A stretch of DNA of 39,686 nt, taken from positions 1-39,686 of the forward strand of contig NZ_MSTI01000138.1 of the NCBI RefSeq assembly GCF_001949125.1, given 5' to 3'. The translations under genes and the position numbers were made by a program. Shown here piece by piece: positions 20,696-32,217 of the stretch (its first letter is position 1; each line of letters opens with the position of its first letter). The notes below the pieces were generated by a model that saw nothing but the letters and a program-made list of their open reading frames with translations, had not been told where the DNA came from and made no database searches. The DNA comes from Deinococcus marmoris. GTDB taxonomy: Bacteria; Deinococcota; Deinococci; Deinococcales; Deinococcaceae.

Positions 20696-21703
20696 CTACA
20701 CGCTAAGTTTCTTGGCGCAGCGGTAGAGGTCGCGGTTGACGTCCTTGCGCTTTTCCCAGGTCTCGTGCAGCGGCGTGTGGATGATGTTGCTGCCGTGCCG
20801 CCCCACCATCACGCCGCTGACGCCGTCCATCAGGGCATAGACGGCGGCCTCGCCCAGACGGCTGGCCAGAATGCGGTCACTGGAGACCGGGGCACCGCCG
20901 CGCTGGATGTGGCCCAGGATGCTGACGCGGGTTTCCAGGCCCGTTCCGGCCTGAATGGCGTCGCCCACGCCCTGCGCCCCGCCCGGCACGCCCTCGGCCA
21001 CGATCACGATGCTGCCGGTCTTGCCCTTCTTGACGCTGTCCTTGACGATCTGGATCACGTCCCCGATGGGCTTGTCGTCCTCGGGGATAAAGACTTCCTC
21101 CGCGCCCCCGGCCACCGCCACGTCCAGCGCGATATGCCCGGCGTGGCGGCCCATCACCTCGATCACGAAGATGCGCTCGTGGCTGGCCCCGGTGTCGCGC
21201 AGCTTGTCCACGGCGTCCAGCGCAGTTTCCACGGCAGTGAAATAGCCGATGGTGTGATCGGTGCCGTACAGATCATTGTCGATGGTGCCGGGAATGCCGA
21301 TCACCGGGATGCCGTGTTCCTGCTCCAACAACTGTGCGCCATGAAAGCTGCCGTCGCCGCCGATCACGATGAGTCCCCCCACGCCGTTGTCCCGCAGATG
21401 CTGCGCGCCGCTGGCCCGGCCCTCGGGGGTGCGCCAGGTGGCGCTGCGGGCGGTCAGCAGAATGGTGCCGCCGCGCTGGATGGTGTTGGCTACATCACGG
21501 GGGCCGATCAGCTTCAGCTCGCCCCGGTGCAGGCCGGAAAAGCCCCGGCGCACCCCCATGACCTCCAGCCCTTCAAAGGCGGCGGTGCGGACCACCGCGC
21601 GGATGGCCGCGTTCATGCCGGGGGCGTCGCCGCCGCTGGTCAGGACCGCCACGCGCTGGATGCCTGCGAGGTTGGGATGCCGGGTAGGGGTGGGTTCAGT
21701 CAT
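20696..21703 (-). CDS. pfkA: ATP-dependent 6-phosphofructokinase
   Basis: 335 residues. The bacterial PfkA motifs are in order: [14 protein letters not shown] (ATP site), [21 protein letters not shown] (catalytic TIDND), [11 protein letters not shown], and [15 protein letters not shown]. It phosphorylates fructose 6-phosphate in glycolysis. The TIDND and GGDGS motifs fit an ATP-dependent rather than pyrophosphate-dependent enzyme. It lies 83 bases after rsmI on the same strand, so it may be the last gene of that operon. No clear ribosome site or -10 box stands before the ATG. Confidence 0.95.
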   Translation of the reverse strand: MTEPTPTRHPNLAGIQRVAVLTSGGDAPGMNAAIRAVVRTAAFEGLEVMGVRRGFSGLHRGELKLIGPRDVANTIQRGGTILLTARSATWRTPEGRASGAQHLRDNGVGGLIVIGGDGSFHGAQLLEQEHGIPVIGIPGTIDNDLYGTDHTIGYFTAVETALDAVDKLRDTGASHERIFVIEVMGRHAGHIALDVAVAGGAEEVFIPEDDKPIGDVIQIVKDSVKKGKTGSIVIVAEGVPGGAQGVGDAIQAGTGLETRVSILGHIQRGGAPVSSDRILASRLGEAAVYALMDGVSGVMVGRHGSNIIHTPLHETWEKRKDVNRDLYRCAKKLSV

Positions 21704-21757
21704 ATTCAGTCTCGCTTTTCGGGGAAAGGAAAGATCGGAGGGAAGGTGGCGCTGTGG

Positions 21758-21786
21758 TTCAGCCCGATTGATTCAGCCCAGTCGAT

Positions 21787-21799
<13 letters not shown>
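21758..21799 (-). repeat. three 14-bp tandem repeats at the rsmI 3' end
   Basis: On the plus strand the units read TTCAGCCCGATTGA, TTCAGCCCAGTCGA and TTCAGCTCGGATCA. The third unit covers the rsmI stop codon. A related 15-bp repeat lies at the rsmI 5' end (22684-22758). Confidence 0.65.
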
Positions 21800-23432
<1,633 letters not shown>

Positions 23433-23436
<4 letters not shown>

Positions 23437-23498
23437 GCGCCGCCCCGCGTGGGAAGGCTGGAAAGAGTGCCGCTCTGGGGAGTGGCGAACAGGACCAT
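23433..23498 (-). CDS. leaderless upstream mini-ORF (21 aa)
   Basis: MVLFATPQSGTLSSLPTRGG-A then TGA. The ATG at 23498 is 7 bases after TAGACT (23511-23506). The TGA overlaps the downstream ATG as ATGA. The same arrangement occurs before the DUF2270 gene and before mraY. Confidence 0.4.
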
Positions 23499-23505
23499 GC
23501 CCGAC

Positions 23506-23511
23506 AGTCTA
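23506..23511 (-). promoter_or_regulatory. -10 box for the 23498-20696 operon
   Basis: TAGACT, 7 bases before the mini-ORF ATG. Confidence 0.45.
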
Positions 23512-23600
23512 GCGGGCGGCGGCGGGTGAGGGCAGTTAATCCGCTTACGCTGACCTGGGCTGTCATCCGCTTGCGTTGAGGCAGGTCGGACCGGAAAGGC

Positions 23601-23606
23601 TAGGCT
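23601..23606 (+). promoter_or_regulatory. -10 box of rlmH
   Basis: TAGGCT, 7 bases before ATG 23614; TTGAGG at 23576-23581 may be a -35 with a 19-base spacer. Confidence 0.5.
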
Positions 23607-23613
23607 GCTGCCC

Positions 23614-24054
23614 ATGAGGCTGCACCTGATCACCGTCGGAGAACCCCGGCTGGCCTACGCCCGCGCGGGCTGGGACGAGTACGCCACGCGGCTGCGGCGC
23701 TACCACAAGTTGCAGGTCAGCCGGGTGTCGGGCAAGACGCAGGCGCTGGAAAGTGAGGCCATTCGCAAGGCCGCCGGAAAAGCGCCCCTGATCCTGCTGG
23801 ACCCACGCGGGCGGCAATTTACCTCTGAGGGTCTGAGCGCGTATCTGGACGCCCGCGCACTGGGCGGCACCGGGGAACTGGCCCTGGCAGTGGGCGGTCC
23901 AGAAGGCCACACCGACGAGCTGCGTGCTGGAGCCGACGCGCTGTGGAGCCTGGGCGAGCTGACCCTGCCGCACGATCTGGCGATGGTGGTGCTGGCCGAG
24001 GCGCTGTACCGCGCGGCGACGATCAGCGCGGGCGAGCCGTACCACCGGGGCTAG
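23614..24054 (+). CDS. rlmH: 23S rRNA (pseudouridine1915-N3)-methyltransferase
   Basis: 146 residues of the SPOUT family. MRLHLITVGEPR at the start, LILLDPRGRQFTSEGL in the middle, and the trefoil-knot SAM site AVGGPEGH with the C-terminal YRA..ISAGEPYHR motif identify RlmH. It methylates pseudouridine 1915 in helix 69 of 23S rRNA on the assembled ribosome. Its start is 7 bases after a TAGGCT box without a Shine-Dalgarno. The length is slightly less than the E. coli enzyme. Confidence 0.93.
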   Translation: MRLHLITVGEPRLAYARAGWDEYATRLRRYHKLQVSRVSGKTQALESEAIRKAAGKAPLILLDPRGRQFTSEGLSAYLDARALGGTGELALAVGGPEGHTDELRAGADALWSLGELTLPHDLAMVVLAEALYRAATISAGEPYHRG

Positions 24055-24097
24055 GGTGCCCGGCGGCCATGTGGAAGGTAAACCCCCGGCCATGTCC

Positions 24098-24103
24098 TAG
24101 ACT
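24098..24103 (+). promoter_or_regulatory. -10 box of acetyltransferase gene
   Basis: TAGACT, 7 bases before GTG 24111. Confidence 0.5.
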
Positions 24104-24110
24104 TCCCGCC

Positions 24111-24725
24111 GTGACCCCTGACGCTCCTGCCGCCGAAACCGAGTGGTTCCAGACGCCCACCCTGCGGGGACGCCATGTCTTTTTAGAGGGGCTGGACGAA
24201 TCGCACGCCGCCGACATGTGCGCCGGGGCGGACGATGAAACGGTGCGGCTGCTGGCGCGAGGCGGACCAAGCGAGGCCACGCCCGAAGCCTGGGCCGACT
24301 ACATCGGGCGGCTGAACGCGCTGCCGAACCGGATAAATTTCGCCGTCTGCCTGCGCGAGAGTGGCGTGTGCGTGGGCCGCATCAGCTACAGCGAGATCCG
24401 GTGGGCAGACCGCTGGGCCGAAATCGGGACCATGCTGCTGCCCGCCGCACAGGGCACTGCGGTCAACCCGGAAGCCAAGCTGCTGCTGATGGCCCGCGCC
24501 TTCGAGGTCCTGGGCGCGGGCCGCGTGCAGTTCAAGGTGGACAGCCGCAACGCCCGCAGCATCCGCGCCATGCAGAAACTGGGCGCGGTGCAGGAGGGCA
24601 CGCTGCGGCAGTATCAGGTGGTTCCTGACGGCTTCGCCCGCGACAGCGTGGTGTTCAGCGTACTGCGGGGCGAATGGCCCGCAGTGAAAGCTGGGCTAGA
24701 AAACCGCGTCGCCACGCTGATCTGA
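24111..24725 (+). CDS. GNAT acetyltransferase, RimJ/RimL type
   Basis: 204 residues. It fits the RimJ/RimL (Acetyltransf_3) group: TPTLRGRHVFLEGLDESHAA at the start, VGRISYSEIRW..AEIGTMLLPA, then the C-terminal GAGRVQFKVDSRNARSIRAM with QKLGAVQEGTLRQYQV. These enzymes acetylate N-terminal or small-molecule amines with acetyl-CoA; the target here is unknown. The GTG start is chosen because it lies 7 bases after TAGACT; it also places the conserved core at the usual distance from the N-terminus. Confidence 0.87.
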   Translation: MTPDAPAAETEWFQTPTLRGRHVFLEGLDESHAADMCAGADDETVRLLARGGPSEATPEAWADYIGRLNALPNRINFAVCLRESGVCVGRISYSEIRWADRWAEIGTMLLPAAQGTAVNPEAKLLLMARAFEVLGAGRVQFKVDSRNARSIRAMQKLGAVQEGTLRQYQVVPDGFARDSVVFSVLRGEWPAVKAGLENRVATLI

Positions 24726-24809
24726 CCTCTCGCCATATCAGGCGTCCTCATCTGGATAAGCGCACCGCTAACGATTGACAAAGGAATGCCTGCTAGCCTC
24801 ATGGGCAGT

Positions 24810-25274
24810 ATGCCCACGCCGCGCCCTGTTGTCCTCGTGTCCGCCCTCGCCCTGAGCCTGCTGGGGCCGTGCGCCTCTGCCCTGATCGTGCCCATGAGCG
24901 GCTGGGTGCCCGTCAACGGCAACGCCAACGTCTGGACCGACACCAGCGGGGCCTGCCTGCTGCGTGAGGAACGCTCCGAGCAGGCGTTTCCGGTGCTGGC
25001 CTCGCAGGAGGAGGCGCTGGCCTTTGCCGCCAAATTGCGCGTGCAACTCAGCAAGTCGATGGGGCCGGTGATCAGCCAGCCGGTGGACCGCGCCGGATTC
25101 TGGGCCGTGCTGGCCGCCTACGACTACAAGAAGGAGGACGCGACGTACAAGGTCTCGCAGCTCTACATCAACGACGCGGGAACCCTGCGGACCGTGACGG
25201 GCAGCAGCGCCGACGGCGAGAAGGGCGCGTGCGTGAATGCCATGCGCGAATTTATCCGCTATCTGGCAGATTGA
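24810..25274 (+). CDS. exported protein of unknown function
   Basis: 154 residues from ATG 24810. Signal peptide MPTPRPVVLVSALALSLLGP then CASA. The mature part has single cysteines (in GACLLREER and KGACVNAMREF) that could pair outside the cell. Composition is that of a small globular domain; no family was recognised. In-frame ATGs at 24786 and 24801 are alternatives. The one at 24810 is preferred because TAGCCT at 24794-24799 looks like a -10 box and this start gives the best signal peptide. Confidence 0.65.
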   Translation: MPTPRPVVLVSALALSLLGPCASALIVPMSGWVPVNGNANVWTDTSGACLLREERSEQAFPVLASQEEALAFAAKLRVQLSKSMGPVISQPVDRAGFWAVLAAYDYKKEDATYKVSQLYINDAGTLRTVTGSSADGEKGACVNAMREFIRYLAD

Positions 25275-25340
25275 GGGCCGATGGATGCCTGGGGCTACGG
25301 ACTCAGAAATGGGCAACCGGGCCGCCCAGCGCCCGCGTGC

Positions 25341-25346
25341 TACCCT
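25341..25346 (+). promoter_or_regulatory. -10 box upstream of mraY
   Basis: TACCCT, 9 bases before the mini-ORF ATG at 25356 (6 before an in-frame TTG). Confidence 0.4.
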
Positions 25347-25355
25347 CGCCAATTG

Positions 25356-25417
25356 ATGTGTGAACAACATTTCCCCCTTCCATCTATCTCCAGCGCCGAC
25401 TTGAGGACACAGCCGTG

Positions 25418-25418
<1 letters not shown>
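25356..25418 (+). CDS. leaderless upstream mini-ORF of mraY (20 aa)
   Basis: [20 protein letters not shown] then TGA. The TGA shares its A with the mraY ATG at 25418 (TGATG). This is the third case in the window of a short leaderless ORF stop-start coupled to a gene. Confidence 0.4.
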
Positions 25419-26332
<914 letters not shown>

Positions 26333-26365
26333 TGAAAGGCGTTCTGTCCTCTGCTCACAGATTCC

Positions 26366-27307
26366 ATGATTGACGGTCTCCCCCATCTGCTCGCCCGCCG
26401 CGCCCATCTGCCCGCGCAGGGCACCACCTTCTACCGGGGCGTCCATACCACCGAAACTGCCGGGGAATTCGCGCTGGACGTGGCCGGGGACGCCGGGGTA
26501 CTGAGTCTGTACGCCGACTTCTCGCCGGAGGAAGAAATAGAACTGGCCGGGGCGTGCGGCGAGGCGGCGGGGCTGGCGGGCATCTATCTCAAACGCCGCC
26601 CCCCCGAAGCGCGGCACGCGGCGAATGTAGAGCGGGATTGGCTCTCACCCCCTGATCCCGTCTGGGGCGAGGCGCGCGAGGAAGTCACGGCGCTGGAAAA
26701 CAGCGTGCCCTTCCTGATTCGCCCCGGCGCGGACCTGAGCATCGGTCTGTTCGCGGACGCCCGCCCGGCGCGGGGGTGGGTCCGGCAGCACGCCCCGACA
26801 CGGGTGCTGAACGCCTTTGCCTACACCTGCGGTTTTGGCGTGAATGCCTCGCTGGGCGGCGCGCAGGCCGTCAAGAACGTGGACCTGTCGCGCAAGGTGC
26901 TGGCCTGGGGGCAGGAGAATTACGCGCTGAGCGGCGTCAGCGCCCCGGACGACGATTTTCTGTACGGCGACGTGTTCGACTGGTTCCGGCGTCTGGGACG
27001 GCGCGGCGATACCTTTGATCTGGTGATTCTGGACCCTCCCAGCTTCGCGCGGGGCAGGGCTGGAGTCTGGCGTGCAGAGCGGGATTACGGGCGGCTGGCA
27101 GCGCTGGCGGCGGCGGTGACCGCGCCGGGCGGGCAGATCATGACGCTGCTGAACCACGCGGGCGTCTTCCCTACCAGCTTTGAGCGCATGGTCCGGCTGG
27201 GTCTGGAGGAAACCGGGCGACGGGGCCGCGTTCTGGAAAGCCTGGGCGCAGGCGAGGACTTTCCGGGGGCCACGCACCTGAAAGCGGTGGTGTGGGCGCT
27301 GGACTGA
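26366..27307 (+). CDS. class I SAM methyltransferase, RlmI-like
   Basis: 313 residues. Residues 110-310 form a Rossmann methyltransferase with [20 protein letters not shown], the motif I region [20 protein letters not shown], an acidic motif II end ([10 protein letters not shown]), and the catalytic [12 protein letters not shown]. This matches RlmI/YccW-like rRNA cytosine or adenine methyltransferases, but the N-terminal PUA domain is shortened or diverged. It probably modifies 23S rRNA; the exact target cannot be told. It lies 33 bases after mraY and may be co-transcribed. Confidence 0.85.
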   Translation: MIDGLPHLLARRAHLPAQGTTFYRGVHTTETAGEFALDVAGDAGVLSLYADFSPEEEIELAGACGEAAGLAGIYLKRRPPEARHAANVERDWLSPPDPVWGEAREEVTALENSVPFLIRPGADLSIGLFADARPARGWVRQHAPTRVLNAFAYTCGFGVNASLGGAQAVKNVDLSRKVLAWGQENYALSGVSAPDDDFLYGDVFDWFRRLGRRGDTFDLVILDPPSFARGRAGVWRAERDYGRLAALAAAVTAPGGQIMTLLNHAGVFPTSFERMVRLGLEETGRRGRVLESLGAGEDFPGATHLKAVVWALD

Positions 27308-27315
27308 GCTGCCGA

Positions 27316-27537
27316 TCAGGTTTCTTCGGGCAGGCGGAAGGGGGCCAGTTTGCCCGCCGCGAAGCTACAGATCAGGTCACCCAGGGCGATGTCCTCGCTC
27401 ATGGCCTCGTAGACGGTGAAACGGATGACCTCGCCCGCCTCCACGCGGCGCAGCACATTCAGCGTGACCCAGCCGCTGACAGTGATCTCGCCGTAGGTCA
27501 TGCTGAAGAATTCGGTGGCGTCGGGCGGACTGGACAT
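27316..27537 (-). CDS. small conserved-looking protein
   Basis: 73 residues: MSSPPDATEFFSMTYGEITV then a beta-strand rich middle and LPEET end. No membrane segment or signal. The composition is acidic and the frame has good third-position GC. No family was recognised. Its ATG is 6 bases after TATCTT, the usual leaderless layout, and it is divergent from the BrxC-like gene. Confidence 0.65.
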   Translation of the reverse strand: MSSPPDATEFFSMTYGEITVSGWVTLNVLRRVEAGEVIRFTVYEAMSEDIALGDLICSFAAGKLAPFRLPEET

Positions 27538-27543
27538 CCTTCA

Positions 27544-27549
27544 AAGATA
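27544..27549 (-). promoter_or_regulatory. -10 box of the small protein gene
   Basis: TATCTT, 6 bases before the ATG at 27537. Confidence 0.4.
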
Positions 27550-27655
27550 GTGCAGCCCCCGCTTTTTCACCCCTTGCGCCTGACCCACCCCCCCCAATAT
27601 GCCGAATTCCACCCCCACTTGTGGGCCGCCTCACTTCGTTTTGTAAAGCGGCGGG

Positions 27656-27661
27656 TATGCT
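27656..27661 (+). promoter_or_regulatory. -10 box of BrxC-like gene
   Basis: TATGCT, 6 bases before ATG 27668. Confidence 0.45.
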
Positions 27662-27667
27662 GGGGGA

Positions 27668-28309
<642 letters not shown>

Positions 28310-28334
28310 AGCACTTCTCGACAACCATCAAAAA

Positions 28335-28368
28335 GAGTGCCGAACGCAATGTCCGGCACTCCATTTTT
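28335..28368. terminator. bidirectional terminator between BrxC-like gene and ohr
   Basis: GAGTGCCG (28335-28342) pairs perfectly with CGGCACTC (28354-28361). An A run precedes it and CATTTTT follows, so it can work on both strands. Confidence 0.88.
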
Positions 28369-28374
28369 GTCTGG

Positions 28375-28791
28375 TTACTTGACGCTGAGGCGCACGTCCA
28401 CATTGTTGCGCGTGGCGGCGCTGTAGGGGCAGACCTCGTGGGCCGCCTTCATCAGGTCCATGGCCTGTTTTTCGTCCATGCCGGGAAAGTGGCCCTGGAG
28501 TTCCACGTCCAGCGCAAAGGCACCAGTTTCATTGCTCAGGCCCACCATCGCCGTGATGGTCTGATCGCCGGGCAACTTGATCTTGTCGCGGCGGGACACG
28601 ACGCCCAGCGCGCCCTGAAAGCACGCCGCGTAGCCAGCAGCGAACAGTTGCTCGGGGTTGGTGCCGGGGCCGTCGTCGCCGCCCATGCCCTTGGGCACGC
28701 TGAGGTTCAGGTCGATGCGTCCGTCGTCGCTCTTGGTGTGTCCTGCGCGTCCGCCGGTGGCGGTGGCCTGTGCTGTATATAGATTGCTCAC
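28375..28791 (-). CDS. ohr: organic hydroperoxide resistance peroxiredoxin
   Basis: 138 residues, OsmC/Ohr family. Both active cysteines are visible (GYAACFQGAL near residue 57 and HEVCPYS near 121), as is the arginine-bearing GGRAGHTKSDDGRIDL N-terminal segment. It reduces organic hydroperoxides and is a normal part of the Deinococcus oxidative defence. GTG start; TTGACA at 28823-28818 could be the -35 box and CATTCT the -10, which would again give a nearly leaderless mRNA. Neighbouring BrxC-like gene suggests a thiol-redox theme. Convergent genes share the terminator at 28335-28368. Confidence 0.92.
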   Translation of the reverse strand: MSNLYTAQATATGGRAGHTKSDDGRIDLNLSVPKGMGGDDGPGTNPEQLFAAGYAACFQGALGVVSRRDKIKLPGDQTITAMVGLSNETGAFALDVELQGHFPGMDEKQAMDLMKAAHEVCPYSAATRNNVDVRLSVK

Positions 28792-28842
28792 GGCCTCAGA
28801 ATGCCACAGAGCCTGGGTGTCAAAAGGAATCCGTCTGGACTT

Positions 28843-28886
28843 GAAACCCCCTCCGCAGGGGAAAGGGGTCAGGGGTGGATGGTACA
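28843..28886 (-). terminator. terminator after flotillin gene
   Basis: On the minus strand CCCCTGCGGAGGGG folds into a hairpin followed by GTTTC. It shares the CCTGCGGAGGGG module with the terminator at 4082-4106. Confidence 0.5.
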
Positions 28887-28908
28887 GCTCGGAACGCGAG
28901 GGTTCTCT

Positions 28909-30501
28909 CTAATCGTTCGCCGCTGGAGCTGCTTCCTTCGGCGCAGGCGTCTCAGCCGGCGTAAACCTGTTCTGCAACATGCTCAGCAAATTGACCCCGG
29001 TGGCGTTTTCCACCTGCTCCACCAGCCCGATGATGTTGGCGGGCATGGTCTGCATGGCACTCTTGACGGCACGTCCGTCGCCGCTGTCGATCACAGTCAC
29101 CTTGTCGATCTGCATGCCCCGCACGCTGCCGGTGATCTGCTCGATAATCGCGGGCAGCATGTTCAGCACGTAGGCGCGCTCGCCTTCGGGTCCGGCGTCG
29201 CGGAAGGCTTCCACCATCAGCTTGACGGCCTCGGCCTTGGCGCGGCCTTCCTCGATGATCGGGGCGGCGGCGGCCTGGGCTTCCAGCAGTTCAGCCTCGC
29301 GGCGGGCGCGGGCGGGGGCCACCACATCGGCTTCCAGACGCTTCTGGTTCAGGATGATCCGCTCCTGTTCCAGTTGCTGCTCGGCCACCACGCGGGCGCG
29401 TTCGGCCCCCACTTTGGCCTCGTTCTCGCGGCTGGCGGCCACCGCTTCCAGCTCGGCGCGGCGCACGCGCAGCTCGTTCTCGCGCTCCAGGATCGCCTGC
29501 TGGGAGGCGGTCTGGGCGATCACCGAACGCTGTCTGGCCTGGGCTTCGGCCTCGGCGGCCTCGGCGTTCTGCTCGGCCTCGATCACGCGGGCCTGGCGCT
29601 GGGCCTCGGCCTTTTTCTGGCGCAACAGGGCTTCCAGGGCCGCCTGTTCCTGCTCGAAGTTCTGGGTGGCGCGGACCTTGGCCAGTTCGGATTCCACCGT
29701 GGCCTCGTTCTGGCGAGACAGTTGAATGGCCCCCAGCTCTGTACGGCGGACTTCCAGCTTGTTCTGCTCCTCCAGAATGGCCTGCTGCGCGATGGACTGC
29801 GTGACCTGGGCGCGCTGCACCGCCTGCGCCTCGGACTGGGTGGCCTCCGCGTTGCGCTCGGCCTCCGCCACGCGGGCTTCCTTCAGCACTTCAGCGGTCT
29901 GCCGCCGCCCGATGCTTTCCAGATACCCGGCGATGTCAGAGACGTTCTGGATCTTGAGGGTGTCGAGCTTGATGCCGAGGTTGTTCATGTCATGCTCGGC
30001 CTCCTCGATCAGCGATTCGGCAAAGCGCAGGCGGTCCTGGTTGATTTCCTCGGGGGTCAGGGTGGCGATCACGCCGCGCAGGTTGCCCTCCAGGGTATCG
30101 CGCACGATGTTGGTCAGGGCGGCGCGTGGCACGTCCAGAAAGCGCTCGATAGCGTTCCCGAGTTGCGGGTCCGAACCGTTGATCTTGACGTTGGCCACCG
30201 CGTGGATCTTGAGGGGAATACCGCCGCGCGAGTAGGCGTTTTCCACGGTCAGGTCCAGCGGAATGGTGGTCAGGTCCATCCACGAGACCTTTTCCAGCAG
30301 CGGAATGCGGAAGGCGCGCCCGCCCCGGATCACGCGGTAGCCCACCGTGTCGCCCTCGGTGGTCTGGCGGCTGCGCCCCGAGATGACCAGCACCTTGTTG
30401 GGCGGCACCACGATCAGCAGGTTCTGAATGAGCATGATCACCAGCACGATGCCGACGACGATGATGCCCGCGACGATAAGAATAGGAATGAGATCGTTCA
30501 T
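28909..30501 (-). CDS. flotillin-like SPFH-domain protein
   Basis: 530 residues from ATG 30501, with GGAGG 8 bases before it. One N-terminal membrane helix (about 5-31), an SPFH/band 7 domain (32-200) and a long Ala/Glu coiled coil (205-430), then a flotillin tail. This is the architecture of FloT/YuaG, which scaffolds membrane microdomains. Residues 209-303 and 304-398 are tandem copies of the same 95-residue coiled-coil segment (AEAERNAEA.. / IEAEQNAEA.., both with QQAILE). An NfeD-type partner is not adjacent. A start 19 codons earlier is open but has no ribosome site. Confidence 0.9.
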   Translation of the reverse strand: MNDLIPILIVAGIIVVGIVLVIMLIQNLLIVVPPNKVLVISGRSRQTTEGDTVGYRVIRGGRAFRIPLLEKVSWMDLTTIPLDLTVENAYSRGGIPLKIHAVANVKINGSDPQLGNAIERFLDVPRAALTNIVRDTLEGNLRGVIATLTPEEINQDRLRFAESLIEEAEHDMNNLGIKLDTLKIQNVSDIAGYLESIGRRQTAEVLKEARVAEAERNAEATQSEAQAVQRAQVTQSIAQQAILEEQNKLEVRRTELGAIQLSRQNEATVESELAKVRATQNFEQEQAALEALLRQKKAEAQRQARVIEAEQNAEAAEAEAQARQRSVIAQTASQQAILERENELRVRRAELEAVAASRENEAKVGAERARVVAEQQLEQERIILNQKRLEADVVAPARARREAELLEAQAAAAPIIEEGRAKAEAVKLMVEAFRDAGPEGERAYVLNMLPAIIEQITGSVRGMQIDKVTVIDSGDGRAVKSAMQTMPANIIGLVEQVENATGVNLLSMLQNRFTPAETPAPKEAAPAAND

Positions 30502-30725
30502 GGGGTGGTCCTCCGGTAAGTGAGTACGCGGTGAGCCTGAGTAAAGTTCCCCGGACATGATGATGGGAAAAGACAGGGCTGGAACGTGAGATTTTCAACG
30601 TCTGTAAGCGGGGAGTAAGAGGGTTTGGGGTGTCATGGGCTTAATTCTCATTGCCGCACCCTGCTTCACCGCCCTCACCGCCCAGCTCACCGCCTGCCTT
30701 CTCCTCTGCCCCCGGGACCCTGCCC

Positions 30726-31607
30726 ATGACTGAATCCCCCACCCTGCCGCTGCCCACCGCCCCGCCTCCCCTGCCCCTGGACCGCGTGATCTACACGGAC
30801 CTGTGTACCGACCATTACCCCTGGACCGAGATCATGCTGGATCTGGAAATCCGCCAGACCGCAGGTTTCAGCGGCGTGCTGGACGCCATGCAGGGGGACC
30901 GCTGGGCACGTTTCGTGTGGGTACGCGGGCAATGTCTGGGCGGCTTCACGGGCGGCGGGCAGGCCGTGGGCTGGGACGTGACCTACGGCGGTCTGCCGCG
31001 TGCCCGCGTGCGTCTGGGCGAGTGTTCGCCGCCCGTGGGCGCAGTGGTCTGGACCAGCCGCGCGGCGCGGGCGGGGCGGCTGGCCGGACGCTGGCCCGAC
31101 ACGCAACTGATCCTCAAGCGCGAGCAGTTCTACGGCCTGGTGGTCTCGGAGGAACTGTGCAGCGTGTGGGAATCGGGGCAGGTGCTGGCCGGACACCTGC
31201 CGGACGACGGCGCGCTGTGCGTGGCCTACTCGCCCAACACGGCAGAGAACCGTGAGCGGCTGCTGCGCTTCTGGCACGATCTGCTGGGCGCGGTCCACAG
31301 CAACGTTTCACTGGACGAGATCTGGCAGCAGACCTGCGTGCGCCTGAGCGCCGAGCATCCCTGCCTGGACCCCTTCGTGCGTGAGGTCACGCTACGCGGC
31401 GGCGTCCTGAACGTCGATCCGACGGTGGCTGTCGGTGAATTCCGCCCAGCGCTGCAAACGGCGCTGCGGGTGACCCTGCTGACCCTGGGTGTCAGCCTGG
31501 ACGATCTGGCGCTGGGTGATCTGCCGGGCCGTCCCGAATGGGCCGCTGCCGGACTGGGCGGCCCGGTGGCGGGGGCCGCGTCCATGCGCCGTCAGGTGGG
31601 CCGATGA
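30726..31607 (+). CDS. PATAN-like protein of unknown function
   Basis: 293 residues from ATG 30726, after a Pro-rich open frame that is probably not translated (in-frame TTG 30651 is an alternative). The segment [20 protein letters not shown] to FTGGGQAVG resembles a PATAN/DUF4388 domain, which in other bacteria acts in signalling and motility. Residues 175-265 are helical and resemble the DUF8082-type module of the next gene. No enzyme motif is present. The stop overlaps the next start (ATGA). Confidence 0.6.
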   Translation: MTESPTLPLPTAPPPLPLDRVIYTDLCTDHYPWTEIMLDLEIRQTAGFSGVLDAMQGDRWARFVWVRGQCLGGFTGGGQAVGWDVTYGGLPRARVRLGECSPPVGAVVWTSRAARAGRLAGRWPDTQLILKREQFYGLVVSEELCSVWESGQVLAGHLPDDGALCVAYSPNTAENRERLLRFWHDLLGAVHSNVSLDEIWQQTCVRLSAEHPCLDPFVREVTLRGGVLNVDPTVAVGEFRPALQTALRVTLLTLGVSLDDLALGDLPGRPEWAAAGLGGPVAGAASMRRQVGR

Positions 31608-32023
31608 ACACGTCTGGATCAGGGGCACTGACGTGGCCGGAGGGCCTGCGCCCCGAGATGGCCCTGCCGTTTGCGCTGTGGCGCACGCTGGACCTGATCG
31701 ACGGCACGCGCGACGCCGCCGAGGTGGCCCGTCTGGCCGGACTGAGCGCCCCCGAACTGCGCCGCAAAATGCACGAGGCGCAGGGGTGGATCAGCCGCGC
31801 CGAGGACCACGGGCGGCCCATGACGGACGGGGCGGCCCGGCAGGTGACCCAGTGCCTGACCCAGGTGGTCGGCCCGGTGGCCGAACTGATGGTGGAAGAA
31901 GTTCTCGATGACCTGGGGGAAGCCGCCACCCTGAGCGCCCTGCTGGCGGGTCTGACCGCCGAACTGACCCCGGAACAGACGGGCCGTTTCGCCGGACACC
32001 TGCGCTCCCTGGGGCTGGCATGA
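31604..32023 (+). CDS. small protein with DUF8082-like module
   Basis: 139 residues. Residues 20-60 look like a winged-helix or helical segment (LWRTLDLIDGTRDAAEVARL). The C-terminal TQVVGPVAELMVEEVLDDLG resembles the VGPIA-type DUF8082 module found in bacterial signalling proteins. No enzyme motif. Both ends overlap neighbouring frames by ATGA, so it is part of a coupled cluster with the PATAN-like and HAMP proteins. Function is not known. Confidence 0.6.
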   Translation: MNTSGSGALTWPEGLRPEMALPFALWRTLDLIDGTRDAAEVARLAGLSAPELRRKMHEAQGWISRAEDHGRPMTDGAARQVTQCLTQVVGPVAELMVEEVLDDLGEAATLSALLAGLTAELTPEQTGRFAGHLRSLGLA

Positions 32024-32217
32024 ATTCTGGGGCTGGGATGGACCGGATGACTGGCCTCAGACCGGGGTCAGGAGCGCGAAGATCGCCGCAACGACAGGCA
32101 GAACAGGGAACGAAGGGAACGAACAGGAGCAACGCAGGGCGGCCAGCAGAGCTGCGCCATGAGGAACCGCGCATGACCGGGCAGGGACGGGCAGCGACGG
32201 GAGGGGGCCAACCATGA
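32020..32217 (+). CDS. linking ORF (65 aa)
   Basis: ATG 32020 overlaps the preceding stop and TGA 32215 overlaps the HAMP gene start, both as ATGA. It exactly fills the gap. The peptide (Gly/Arg/Gln-rich, no fold apparent) does not look like a globular protein. It may exist only to carry ribosomes to the next gene, or be chance in GC-rich DNA. Confidence 0.3.
   Translation: MNSGAGMDRMTGLRPGSGARRSPQRQAEQGTKGTNRSNAGRPAELRHEEPRMTGQGRAATGGGQP

Noticed and set aside
24775..24799. TTGACA plus TAGCCT as a standard promoter for the exported protein gene at 24810
   Set aside because: The spacer is only 13 bases, too short for a normal sigma-70 promoter; only the -10 part is used as support for the start.
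29222..30235. Ser/Ala-rich plus-strand frames inside the flotillin gene
   Set aside because: They are shadows of the repetitive coiled-coil codons and have no ribosome site or -10 box.
30635..30733. 32-codon ORF overlapping the start of the PATAN-like gene
   Set aside because: It lacks a TANNNT box at the leaderless distance and a well-spaced ribosome site, so it was not added to the mini-ORF group.
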